Shown: piece after piece, positions 1-19,344 of the stretch
Position numbering within the stretch: position 1 is the first letter of the stretch
How the letters are laid out: every line of letters starts with the position of its first letter
Origin: Impatiens glandulifera
Lineage: Eukaryota; Streptophyta; Magnoliopsida; Ericales; Balsaminaceae
Direction of reading: 5' to 3'
NCBI RefSeq assembly: GCF_907164915.1
Contig: NC_061862.1
Location: forward strand, 137,569,520 to 137,633,519
Length of the DNA stretch: 64,000 bases
Position numbers and translations under genes: made by a program
The notes under the pieces: model-generated
Told to the model about the DNA's origin: nothing
The model's database searches: none
The model's input: only the letters and a program-made list of their open reading frames with translations

Positions 1-10
1 TAGATCATAC

Positions 11-8477
<8,467 letters not shown>

Positions 8478-8830
8478 AGTAATTAGAACTCAATACCATA
8501 AAACGAATCTCCTACAATTCAAACCAAATCTCTAGAATTATACAGGATCATTAAACAAAGACGTGAAAGACTAGAATTTCAGATAAGGTCAGGCAATTGC
8601 CAAAACAAAACCCTAGTTTGAGAAAAAAAGAAAACTCAAGGAATTAAAATTCAAATGCACGAAGGAAAAATAGGACCTATGAGCAGTGAATACCTGTAAC
8701 TCCAATCGATGGCAGTTGGTTGTTCCAAAAGGACCAGTTCAGAGAGAGAGAGAGAGAGAGAAAGAGAAGAAATTTTGTGTCTAGGTTATCAGCGACATTC
8801 CGATCAGCGCAACGTAGTATATCTTTCAGT
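8478..8830 (-). other. 5' UTR region of the ELF6-like gene with a probable UTR intron
   Basis: Upstream of the ATG on the minus strand a TTGTAG/G acceptor (intron end at 8512) and a CAG/GTATTC donor (intron start at 8693) define a likely 182-bp UTR intron. An (AG)n microsatellite at 8741-8770, reading as CT on the mRNA strand, lies in the leader; CT-rich leaders are common in plant genes. The transcription start was not located and no TATA box is claimed. Confidence 0.55.
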
Positions 8831-10110
8831 TATTTCTCTAACGTACGCTGACAAGATTGCAAGTTGAAATTGCCAGCCGTCAATAACCGTACAGTCTTAT
8901 TCCAGATTTGATATTTAATTTATTATAAAGATTAATATTACCTAAATATCTTTAAACTTTTTTAATATTTTCCTTTTTCATATTTAAATATATTATTTAA
9001 TAACTTTTCATAAATAGTAAAATGTTTAAATGTGTGAAAACATGTATAAACAATTATAATAAAGAACTTTTAAGATTATAGAAATATGTTAATAAAGTTT
9101 TACAATATGTATATACTCTATCCAAAAAAAAACTATGTTTGTAGTTAGGGACAATGTATTACATTGGGTTTAAGTATTTTAAATTTGTATGTAATTAATT
9201 TTTTTTAAATTTATAATAAAATAATAGGAATGGGTTTGATATTGATTTTTTTTTTTTTTTACTCAATCTGATAATTTTTTTCACATAGAACTCGTTTAAG
9301 AAATAAAAAAAATAGATATTTTTCTACTTTTGTCAAAAAAAGGATTATTTGGAAAAAAAATCAGATAAAATTCAAATTAAGAATTGTTTGACAAAATTAG
9401 AAAAAAATCTAATTTTTTAATTTTTATTACATTAATAACCGTATAGATTCTATCTCTAAATGAAATAATTTAATTTATATTAAAATAAAATTTAAAATAT
9501 AATAAAAATTATGCATAGGTTAATATTAACTTTTATTAATATAAAAATTAATATTAATTTAAATTAGATTTATTTATAAATTAATTAATAATTTTTTATT
9601 TAAATATATTTAATTTTATTTTCTAGTATAATTATTTATTTATTTAAATTATTTAAAATTCAAATGATATATTAAATAATATGGTATGTTATAACTGTGT
9701 TTTAACTTTTATTTAATGTATTAATATAATTTTTTAAAATGAAATTATTTTATAATTTAATTTATATTAAAATAAATATTAAATTATAATAAAATAAATA
9801 TTATATATATATATATTAATATTAACTTTTATTAATATAAAATAAAATATTTAAGTTGAGAGTAATTTTAGTATTTAATTTGATAAATGATTTATTAGAT
9901 AGTTGATTTGATTGTTGATTTTTAAAATAAAATTTTGGTTTTATTCCGATAAACAAAGATCAAACAAGTCCTTAATCTATCTCATCACACCTTTTATTTA
10001 TCAAAATATTTTTTATTTAATATTTTTTCTCTCATATTTCTTTCTCATTTATTTAGAAGTTAATTGTCATTAAACTTTAAAAACAAATTTTAATAAATTA
10101 TAAACAATTT
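8831..10110. other. AT-rich intergenic DNA
   Basis: Long A/T runs with repeated TATTAATATTAACTTTTATT-like phrases near 9520 and 9810. No coding frame, RNA gene or clear transposon end was seen. Confidence 0.6.
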
Positions 10111-10138
10111 TTTACCCAAGACGAGATGTAGATCATCT

Positions 10139-10258
10139 ATGGAAGAAAAAATTGAAGCAATTGAACGCAGCAAAACTTGGGAGTTGAATGACCTTGAAAA
10201 AGCTCGGCCAATTGGAGTAAAATAAGTGTACAAAAATAAGATGAATGATAAGTGTAAC
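10139..10258 (+). pseudogene. Copia-type reverse transcriptase N-terminal scrap
   Basis: Translation from 10139 gives MEEKIEAIERSKTWELNDL, then an in-frame stop after PIGVK where Copia RTs have Trp, then VYKNKMND. This is the conserved start of the Ty1/copia RT domain. The match stops at 10253, where sequence resembling a gypsy LTR start (TGTAACCCCC) begins. The rest of the RT was not found in the window. Confidence 0.75.
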
Positions 10259-13200
10259 CCCCAGGAATTGCTCCCCGCAGCTTAACACATGTTTGGACGA
10301 TGCATGACAATACGGAAAATATCGCGAGGAGGCTCGAGACTCGATGTGTTTCAACATTGGTTTGCGTGTCAAGCGTCTTTTAAAAGAAAATATTATTTTA
10401 AAAGATTTTAAAACTAATACTTGGGAGCTTAGGAAATTAATTATATAAAATATTTATTTTTGTTCAAATTTTAATAATTTGGGGTCCAAATAACAATTTA
10501 ACCAAAACACGGTTTAAATTAATCAAACATAACTAATTTAAAAGATTATTTATTTGAAAATTAAAGTCATCGTATGATTTTAAGAAAATCATTAAAATAT
10601 ATGTGTATAAACGTATTTTAAGGGTTCGTATTCTTGGTTACGCTCGGAAAAGAGTTTCCGTGCTATGTCCTTTGCGCCCGTCAAAGGACGGTCTTAAATT
10701 TAAAATAAACAAATTCTGGCTATTATAAGATTTATTTTTTTATTAGTAGTTCAGGGGTCCTAAACAATGATAAGTTTAGATTGCGCAAATAATTGTACAA
10801 AATTATTTATAAAGGCTTTGCGTTGATATAATACTGAGTAAAACCCGTAAAAATATCAAAAAAGTGTTAGAATTTAAAAATAAATCTCAAATAGGGCCTT
10901 AACCAAAATATTTGTTTAGGAAGTATTCTAAAAATATTTAAATATCATTTTTTGACCTTTCGAGATTATTGAAAATGGATTGGGGTTCCAAAATTACAAA
11001 AATAATTTTGGATTTTGAAAAGTGGAACCAAATGGGCTTAAGGACCAGTGTCATAGGGTTTGGGTTCAGTTTTAGTGATCTGGACTCGGAAGGGCTCAGT
11101 CTAGACCGAGGATGTTTGGACCAAGGCTCGAGAGCATGGGTCAAGGGACCGAAAGGCTCGGTCCTGGGTTCGAGAGGCTCAGTCTCGAACTCAGACTGCT
11201 CGAATCAAGGGACCGAAGGGCTCAGTCCTAGGGTTCAAGAGGCTTGGTCCTAAACTCAAGTTCTTCGGTCCTATGTTTGGGAGGCTCGATCCCAGATCTA
11301 GATTTTTCGGTCGTGGACCTAGGAGTCTCAGTCCCAGGTCAGACTTCTCGGTCCGAGGTTAGAAACCTCGGTCGAACTCCATAGTCCTTTCTCAAGAACA
11401 CTAGCCTTGGGTATCGGTCCTAACTCAAGAACATTGGTCATCGATCTTGGTCCTAACTCAAGAACACCAGTCCTTCGTCTCGGTCCAGACCAAAGATTTT
11501 CGGTCGTGTTTCTCGGTCCCGATCCTATAAGACTCAATCGTCGGGGACCGAGTGTTTTTTATTTGGTTAAAAATTACAAAAGTTATAACTTTTGATATAG
11601 ATCATGGAATCGTGATCTATGAGTTGTAGATGATTCATATGATTATAAAGAACATAAGCCCTAACCCTAATCACAATCAATCGATCTTTACAAAGATCAA
11701 TTTTTAAAAATCATTTTTAGGTCAAAATTTGGGATCTTTCGAATTAGGGCATTTCAAGGTCTGATTTTTGTTTTATTAGCTTTGAAATGATTAACATAGT
11801 TGAACACAACCAAAATAAGAATATCATAACAACTCTGTAACAATTTTTTAAGATGAAATCCAAATCAAGAATTTTCAAAAATACAGTTTGATCAAACATG
11901 ATCGGAATGATGTTATAGTGATCTAGAAATCATCGTAACATGTTTAAAAACATGTTTAGCAACTATTTGAATAAAATAAAACAAGATTAAAATTCTAGAA
12001 CATGAATTTTAAAAAATCCAAAATTTCAATTCAAAATTTCGTTTTTTGAGTTTTGATTTGATCGAATCTTTTTCAATAGAAAGTTCATATAACATCTAGG
12101 GATTGATTCTAAACAAAGAAATCGTAGAATTAAACCCTAGAACATATCAAACTGATCAAACTTGGTAAAAACTAAATTTCAATTACAAATTGAAATTCAA
12201 TAAATATGGAAGCTTACCAACAGTTGGAGAACACTCCTATGAGTTGTTGGAAGCTTTTCCAAAGCCTGGATCCAAGTTGTGATCACTAGAAGAGATTTTA
12301 CAAAAATCTGTTCTGGGCCGGATTCTTGAATCTATGATTTGGGTTGTAATATCTGTGAATTGTTTGATAGATTGATAGAGAAACACATAAGGACTATTTA
12401 TAGTAGCTTTAGGTCGTTTAAGGAGGACGAATTCAACTCCAATTTGATTTTCGGAGTTCTTATCCCTAAAACATATCTCATTTGTGGTAGTCTAGTTCAA
12501 GGGCAAGGTTTCGATCCTAGCTATAGGGTTATTGATGGCGAGGATAAGGCGAGCAAGTGGAAAGAAAAACGAAGGGATAAAGTGGAGAAATGACAGAGTT
12601 ATCCCTTCTTGAAGAAACGTCGGAGATCGTCGCGGCCTGCAAGAGTTCGTGAAGTCGACGATCAAAACGACGCTATTTTGATCCGTCAAAAACGCGTCGT
12701 TAGCGTTTCGTGGCTTTTCTTCTGCGTCTGAGCGATTGGGCTAACGGGCGTGATATACCGTTAGTTGTTTCCGCGTGGAACGGGTGCCCATGTGCACCGT
12801 TACAGCGGGCATGTGTGACTGATTCCTAGGTGCTGGATAAAACTTCAGTGCTTATCCGAATGGCCTAGGATCCTGCTGCAATTTAATTTTCCATTTTTGA
12901 CTACACCTAATTGTTAGTTTTATTTTTTATAAAAAAGTTATTTGAAATCGAATTTTAACCTCTTTCTTGTATTTTTCTTCACCAAAAATTGCTCAAAATT
13001 ATTTATTGAAACATAATAAAAATTATGTTCATAATTTTTATTTTTGGGTATTTTGGGGTATTTATTTAATTATTTTAAGCTGTAAATTAACATAATTTAT
13101 GTTTAAAATCATAATTAAATAATTTCAACCCTTCCTAGGTTTAATTTGGGTAAAATAAATACAATATTTTAAACTAAATTATTTGTGATATTTATTTAAT

Positions 13201-14137
13201 ATTTCTGATTTGGGTTTAATTATCAAAATAATTAACTCTGATTTGATCTTTAATCTCTTTTTGGGTTATTCTTTAAATTAAAAATATTATTTTATTATTA
13301 TTATTATTATAAATAATAATATTATTTATAAAATAGAGTATTTCAAATTTTAATGTTTACAAAATGCCTCTCTCGAACCGAGTTTGAGTAAAACAAACTT
13401 TGTTTTTGGAAAATGTGGGTTCGAGTGATGAACATCTTGAAATTTGTACCATGGCTTATAATAAGGTAGAAGGATAAAACATGGATGACAAAAGATAATG
13501 GGGATGAATCATAACAATGACACATAGGTGGGGATAACCACATGAGATTCACTAGTTGAATCTCGTTTGGGGATAGACTATCACAATAGTCTTATGCTTG
13601 CTTAGGAGTAAGCAGGACTCCGACTGGTGATGAATTATTATAATAATCCTATCATAACCATGAGTGATAATGTATATCTGTTAGGGCTTGTCTGGGGAGT
13701 AAAAATAACTCTCTAAGGGGATGGGTCTTATGCTAAAGACTATCCATTATGAAGTAGACTCTCATAGGGAATATTCTTATTGGGAATGGTGATAGAATTT
13801 TACGGGAATAGAGATAAAATTCTCCGAGGATATTGATAATAATCACGTCATGTCCATCAAAATATAGAATTCACTGCTGAAGATTGGTTATGATAATAAT
13901 GACTCTCATGGATATTTGTCATGGAATAAAACCTGCTTGGGGAAGGTGATAATAATCACTCTACAAGGCTGATGATAATCATTCTGAGAGGATAGGTTAT
14001 AATAATAACATATTGAGAAGATATGTGATAACATCATTTTGAAGGGAATTGGTCATAATAATGATATGCATGGATACCTATCCAGAGATAGGGCCCACCC
14101 TCTAAGGAATAGTGAAAACAATCACTCCAATGAAATA
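10253..14137. mobile_element. Diverged gypsy (Tat/Ogre-like) LTR block, left copy
   Basis: Begins TGTAACCCCC. It contains a GGTTCGTATTCTTGGTTACGC block typical in style of Tat-lineage LTR/leader DNA, a GAGAACACTCCT phrase (12225), a TATTTATAG motif near 12396, a GC-rich stretch around 12600-12800 and CTCTCGAACCGAGTTTGAGTA (13371). The same ordered landmarks recur at 19.39-21.1 kb, so the two are read as old LTR copies. From 13.55 to 14.1 kb a degenerate motif (GATAATAATCAC, GATAGG) recurs. No coding frame is credible. Confidence 0.5.
11050..11545. repeat. Irregular CTCGGTCC-motif array
   Basis: TCGGTCC/TCGGTCG and the complement GGACCGA recur every 15-40 bp, with half-conserved spacers (CTAGGTTC, GAACTCAAG). 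The motif changes strand within the array (GGACCGAAGGGCTC early, CTCGGTCC later). Open frames across it are a by-product of the repeat. Confidence 0.7.
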
Positions 14138-14286
14138 TGTTAGAAAAATTAAGTAAGTTAATTTTAAACCGGCCAACGATTACAAGTTTTGAATATTTAT
14201 TCTAAATAATCAAAAAGGGAGAAATTGTGAGAAAATAAACCGTTAAGTCATATCAAGTATATTAATTGGTTTAAATATAACAAGAA

Positions 14287-14356
14287 GGTGCTGTAGCGTA
14301 GTGGTAAACACCCATGCCTGTCACACAGGTGACCAGGGATCAAATCTCACTGACAA
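14287..14356 (+). repeat. tRNA-Asp(GTC)-like sequence, degenerate
   Basis: TAGCGTAGTGGTAA matches a pol III A box, the anticodon arm CCTGTCACACAGG carries GTC, and GGATCAAATCTC stands in the B-box position. The order and spacing fit tRNA-Asp, but the acceptor arms do not pair well and the B box is eroded. Read as tRNA-derived, not as a working tRNA gene. Confidence 0.6.
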
Positions 14357-14652
14357 AAAATAATATTTAAAGTTTTGCTATTTCAGGGAAGCTGAGCAAA
14401 ATCCGAAATTTACCTATAGGCAAGATTGGCTCGACAATGTATACCGGCTCGGTCAACCGGTTCGGTCAAGAAGTTCAAAATCCGGACAGGCTCAACCTAT
14501 GAGCAGAAATTGGGACAGGTTCAAGTTCAGGACCGATTGAGTTGTAAACCGAAAGAACGGTCAAGAAATCTAACCGGTCAAGAACTCCCATCGGTCAAGA
14601 CTCCAACCTGTCAAGAAATCCAGCCGGCCAAAAGAAGCAGATGAACAATCCT

Positions 14653-15250
14653 GAAGTTATCAGGTTGAATATCAAACCGGTTAACTTGAAGCTATGAAAA
14701 ATCTGAAGTCATCCGGTTAACCTAAAGCTAGGAAAAACCTGAAGTCATCCGGTTAACCTGAAGCTATAAAAAACCTGAAGTCATCTGGTTAACCTGAAGT
14801 CATCTGGTTAACCTGAAGCTATGAAAAACCAGAAGTCATCCGGTTAACCTGCAGTTATGAAAAACCTGAAGTCATCCGGTTAACCTAAAGCTATGAAAAA
14901 CCTGAAGTCATCTAGTTAACTTGAAGCTATGAAAAACCTGAAGTCATCCGGTTAACTTGAAGCTATGAAAAACCTGAAGTCATTCGGTTAACTTGAAGCT
15001 ATGAAAAACCTGAAGTCATCCGGTTAACCTGAAGCTATGAAAAACCTGAAGTCATCCGGTTAACCTGAAGCTATGAAAAATATGAAGTCATCCGGTTAAC
15101 TTGAAACTATGAAAAACCTGAAGTCATCCGGTTAACCTGAAGCTATGAAAAACCTGAAGTCATCCAGTTAACCTGAAGCTATGAAAAACCTGAAGTCATT
15201 CGGTTAACCTGAAGCTATGAAAAAACTGAAGTCATCCGGTTAACCTAAAC
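14653..15250 (+). repeat. 36-bp minisatellite, about 16 copies
   Basis: The unit reads GAAGCTATGAAAAACCTGAA, then GTCATCCGGTTAACCT. Copies differ by a few substitutions, and one partial copy occurs near 14790-14815. Each unit holds the palindrome GGTTAACC. The array lies inside the solo-LTR-like block. Confidence 0.9.
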
Positions 15251-15700
15251 AACCGGTAGACATCCTAAACCGAAATGCATCAAACCGGAAAACCGATGAA
15301 GAAGCTACTTAGAGAAAGAAGTCAAGAATATCAAACTAAGTACAACTTACAAATCGGTGCAAACAGATACTTTGGGTATCTGCAGAAGATAACATCAAAG
15401 GGACAGACTTTACTATTGCCATATTCATACAAGTCTGAGGACAGTCTGCAGATTGCAGAAGATCGTCCTACAAGATCTTTCCACTCCAGGATAAATTAGA
15501 AAGGCAATCTTCCAAGTACAGACAACTGTCTAACAGACAGTCACCATATTGAGTAAAAGACAAACCTAGCAGGTTTGTCTTGCACACTGGAAGATCAGAC
15601 CGTCAGGTCTGAAAGGTTGACCGCCAGGTCTGAATCACTGAATCTCTGCTCAGCCAATCAAATTCAAGGAAGTGAAATATGACCGTTGACATATTTCACC

Positions 15701-15709
15701 TATAAAAGG
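15701..15709 (+). promoter_or_regulatory. TATA box of the solo LTR
   Basis: TATAAAAGG follows the ATATTTCACC context inside the LTR-like block and matches a plant TATA consensus; transcription is not shown. Confidence 0.5.
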
Positions 15710-16342
15710 AGTAGCTGAAGAGGAGTAAATGGGGGACACAAAAAAAGAGATTTTAAGTGGTACACAGTGAACAATTAATCTACAAGTGAAAAGAGTGTGT
15801 TCTATCTCTAGAAAGCATAAATGCTAAGTTGAAGTGTAATATTTACAATTTCGGTGTAAATTGTACGGGTGTTATCGAGTAGGAAATAAGTCTCGATCGG
15901 ATTGTGTTTGTATTCCTTAGTGAATATCCTTCTCGCGGTTTCGAGAGGAAGGGGTGACGTAAGAGTTTTATCTCCGAACATCCATAAAATCCTGTCTTGT
16001 TATTTACTTTCTGCCAGTTCTACATTCTTACCGATTTGTACTAACCTACTTACACCGCTTTGACCGACTCTACAGTGCTTAAATCGAATCACTAAGCTCC
16101 ACACCGACCCACCAATTTCCAAACCTATCTTATCCGAAAACTGGTTCTGCTTATCTCTTGAGTGTGCTGCTTCAACCTGAAACAAACCTCTTTCGCGCTT
16201 GAACATAGTTCAAGGGTTTGTGACAGTTTGTGTAGTATTGAAACCCCGGTATTAATCTCTAACCGGATTAATCACCATCCTTTGAGTGAGACGCGCTAAC
16301 CGGCCCAACCCCGGTCCTCAAGCCGCGACCTAGATCCTTACA

Positions 16343-17930
16343 GAATATGTTATAATAATAACCTACAAAGACACCTATCAGAATAGGCTTTTTAAGAATC
16401 CTAACAATGATCTACTGTTCCTATTAATAAATATGATTTTAGAGAGGTCTTGTACAAAATGACCTTCACAGTTGATTGACAAATCATAGTTCAGTTGGAG
16501 GTGGTTTATGAGAGGAGTCATTTTGATTGATAGTTTATCTATTTTAGCTTTGACAAAGTGTCCTTCACAGCTAGGTAAAACATCGACCGTGTTGTTTTGA
16601 AGGGAGCTTTGGCCTTAATGTGATGGAATGTCCTTCGCAACTAGATTAAAATTGTGACTCTTAGGGGATTTTTATCACTTTAAGGAGGATTTCAGCATAA
16701 TCTTTCTCCTTTTGGTCTTATGAAGTGACCTTCACAACTGGGTGAAACATCGACTAGTCTTGTTGTCATTTCTAAGGAATGAACTGTTCTCAATTCTGTT
16801 CCAAATAAGGTTTGAAAACAGAAGAAACCTTGATCATATCTACGAATCATGGAAACTTAGATTCGAAATGTGTTTAGGACAAAGATACGAGCATTTCTAC
16901 AATTTAAGAGAGATTATCTCACTTTGAAGAGTCCGAGTTCATTTTTTCTTTTATGATAAGATATAGATGATAAATTCAATCTTGTGCAGACGATTATCCA
17001 AACTCTTAACTCGCAAGGAAGGTGACCGAGATATGTGGGTCTCGTTCACTTATATTTTTGGTTTCTTTTACTGTGGGTCGCAATCCTTTGAAAGTTTGAT
17101 TATTCCTAATATAGTCATAGAGAGAGCTTTAACTTTCTGGCTTCGGGAATTTTCTTTATTTTCTTTCATTTTTCCGCTTCCAGGGTATATCTGGAGGAAT
17201 TAATACATTTTTCTCTTGCGATAGTCATCGAGACAACCGCCTGAGTGAGCATATACAGTCATTTTAAAACCTCAACCTAGACTGGAGTGTTATATATGCA
17301 TATATTTTTGGTTCCTGGGTATATTAGGGATAATCAATATATTTTTCTCTTGCGATAGTCATCGGGACAACCGCCCGAGTAAGAATCAACAGTGATTTCA
17401 CCTCAACCTACATAGGAAGTTTATATATTGTTTTTTTAAGCCTTGAGTTTAACTATCTCTATTCTCTTATACAAAGGTGAATGAGACATATTTTCTCATA
17501 TTGCGGCTTTAACTTGGCTTTTGGGGTTTATTCTAGGTCTTTTTTTCAAAAGTCTTCTATAAAGGGTTAATATCCATCGATTAGAGTTTCTGGAAACTCG
17601 GAGTCATATTTGGGAGATTAATCACTACAGGATTAACAAAGCAGTTATTAGTTTTTTCCCTACTTATTTCCTAAAATCCTTGTTACCGGTTGGTGGAAAG
17701 AACCAAGGTTCTTACTATCTTTAGACTTTATGTTAGACATAATTAGGAATAGCTATTCCTTTATTTATTTATTTTTTTATTGAGACCGGACCTATATATA
17801 GACGGCCTACGTATCTTTCTTTTGTCCTTGATATATATTTTTTAATCCTTTGAAAGAATCAGGTTTCACGTAGTTCTCCCCTTTTGATGTGACGTAGTTA
17901 TACAAAACTAGAGGTCGATTAGTCCATTCC
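16343..17930. mobile_element. Non-coding continuation of the gypsy-like host element
   Basis: Continues the sequence broken at 14137. A phrase like GTCCTTCACAGCTAGGTAAAACATCGAC recurs about four times between 16440 and 16760. A ~133-bp block with CTCTTGCGATAGTCATCG is duplicated in tandem (about 17180-17313 and 17314-17420). No protein domain was recognised. Confidence 0.4.
17180..17420. repeat. ~133-bp direct tandem duplication
   Basis: Both copies share TTTTTCTCTTGCGATAGTCA, then GACAACCGCC and CCTCAACCTA, with scattered substitutions. Confidence 0.7.
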
Positions 17931-18103
17931 ACGCTAGGGACTAACTCTGTGGATAATACCAATTCTACTTAAATACTAAAGTATAGAACCGAGCCAACTT
18001 AAGAAAATACCGATTAACTTTCCTTCCGGTTTTAATTTGCACAAGACTAACTCAGTTAAATTCTTATTTAATAGTTAATTAATTAATTACATATTTTTAC
18101 TTA

Positions 18104-18290
18104 ACAATTTCTCCCTTTTTGATTATTTAGAATAAATATTCAAAAGTTTGTAATTTTGTAATCGTTGGCCGATTTTCTTAAGTTGATTAGCATATTTTAA
18201 ATAGTTAATTAATACTACTACTTAATTAACTATTTTTACTTATCAATTTCTCCCTTTTTGATTATTTAGAATAAATATTCAAAACATATT
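18104..18290 (-). repeat. Two inverted copies of the solo-LTR head
   Basis: The plus strand reads ACAATTTCTCCCTTTTTGAT, then TATTTAGAATAAATATTC at about 18104 and again at about 18245. This is the reverse complement of 14170-14230, including the CGTTGGCCG block near 18170. It indicates a second, minus-oriented fragment of the same LTR family. Confidence 0.7.
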
Positions 18291-18379
18291 TTCTATTTCT
18301 CATCAATCAAATTCTTTTAACTGAGTTCTGAACCGTATATGTAATATCATATTCAAAGATCATCATCATTAATTTAGAG

Positions 18380-19340
18380 AGTCTGAGCGACAGTAGCGTT
18401 CGCTAAAACAAATAATGGATTGAATCCAACCTGGATATCAACTTGATAGGGCGGGATGCATATAATGTCTTAATATTTTAGTGATTCATGCAAGTGCCCA
18501 ACATACTTTTTTGGGTGTCGAATAGTTTAATTTGCATCCATTCATTCTCTTACTTAGATAGTAAACATCGATTTCGAGTTTATTCTTGTTTTTTGAGCCA
18601 ACAGGCTACCCATAGTCGAATCTGTCACTATGAGATAGAGAATTAAGGGAATACCGGGCCTTGGTGACATAAGGACCGGTGGTGACTTTAAATAGTATTT
18701 GATTTTTTAAATTCTTGTTGACAAGTTTCATCCCATTGAAATTTCTGATCTTTTTTAGTAGCTTGAAAAGAGGATCACAAGTGAAAGTCTATTTGCTAAA
18801 GAACCGACTAATGAACTGAATTTTGTCGAGAATTCCTCGAACTTCTCATTCATTTCGAGGCGCATGCATAGCTGTAATGACCTCGATTTTGGATGAATCG
18901 ATTTGTATTCCTCGCTGGGTAATAAGGAAACCTAACATCTTACTAGTGGTGACTCCAAATGAACATGTCTTCAGATTTAACCGAAGTCAATATTTTCTAA
19001 TTCTCTGCAAGAATTTATCTAAGTTGGGAAGGTGACCCTGGTAATCTTTAGACTCACAATCATGTCGTCAATGTAGACTTCCATTTTATTGTGGATTATG
19101 TCATGCAAGATCATAGTGACTTCTCTTTGGAAAGTAGCCCCGACATTTTTGAGACCGAAGGGCATGGCTCTGAAACAAAACGCGCCCACCTATGTGATAA
19201 ATGTGGTATTCTCTTTGTCTTCTTCGGCTATTAGGATCAGATTATATCATGAAAATTCATCCATGAAAGACAACAACTGATTGTTAGAGGCATGATCGAC
19301 AAGAATGTCGATATGAGGTAAATGAAAGAGATATCTTTTG
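18380..19340 (-). pseudogene. Ty3/gypsy RT-RNase H fragment (Tat/Ogre-like)
   Basis: Minus-strand translation across several frames gives, in order: MPFGLKNVGATFQ, YIDDMIV (the active-site YxDD box), a segment with CSFGVTTSKMLGFLITQRGI, IDSSKIEVITAMHAPRNE, the tether, and RNase H-type sequence ending near LISRLDSIHYLF. Stops and frame changes throughout make it a pseudogene. It lies immediately left of the right LTR-like block; gag, protease and integrase were not found. Confidence 0.85.
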
Positions 19341-19344
19341 GACT

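Larger units (their letters stand above)
14138..16342 (+). mobile_element. Solo-LTR-like insertion (TGTTAG...CTTACA)
   Basis: A 2.2 kb block splits otherwise continuous host repeat (…gaaata / gaatatgttataataat…). It starts TGTTAG and ends CTTACA, flanked by aaata/gaata (4 of 5). Near its start is AATCAAAAAGGGAGAAATTG, like a Copia (SIRE-type) purine tract. A TATA box (15701) lies toward the 3' half. No internal retrotransposon genes are present, hence solo LTR. Boundaries are inferred. Confidence 0.55.

Noticed and set aside
10938..11595. Frames rich in Gly/Leu/Ser-Arg motifs over the CTCGGTCC array
   Set aside because: They are translations of a repeated DNA word on both strands; no start context or domain.
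11655..11675. Interstitial telomere repeat (CCCTAACCCTAA)
   Set aside because: Only two units, expected by chance and from common regulatory words.
14287..14356. Functional tRNA-Asp gene
   Set aside because: Acceptor arms do not pair and the B box is degenerate; kept only as tRNA-like sequence.
14653..15250. CRISPR-like regular repeat
   Set aside because: Units are contiguous with no unique spacers, in a plant nuclear context; this is a minisatellite.
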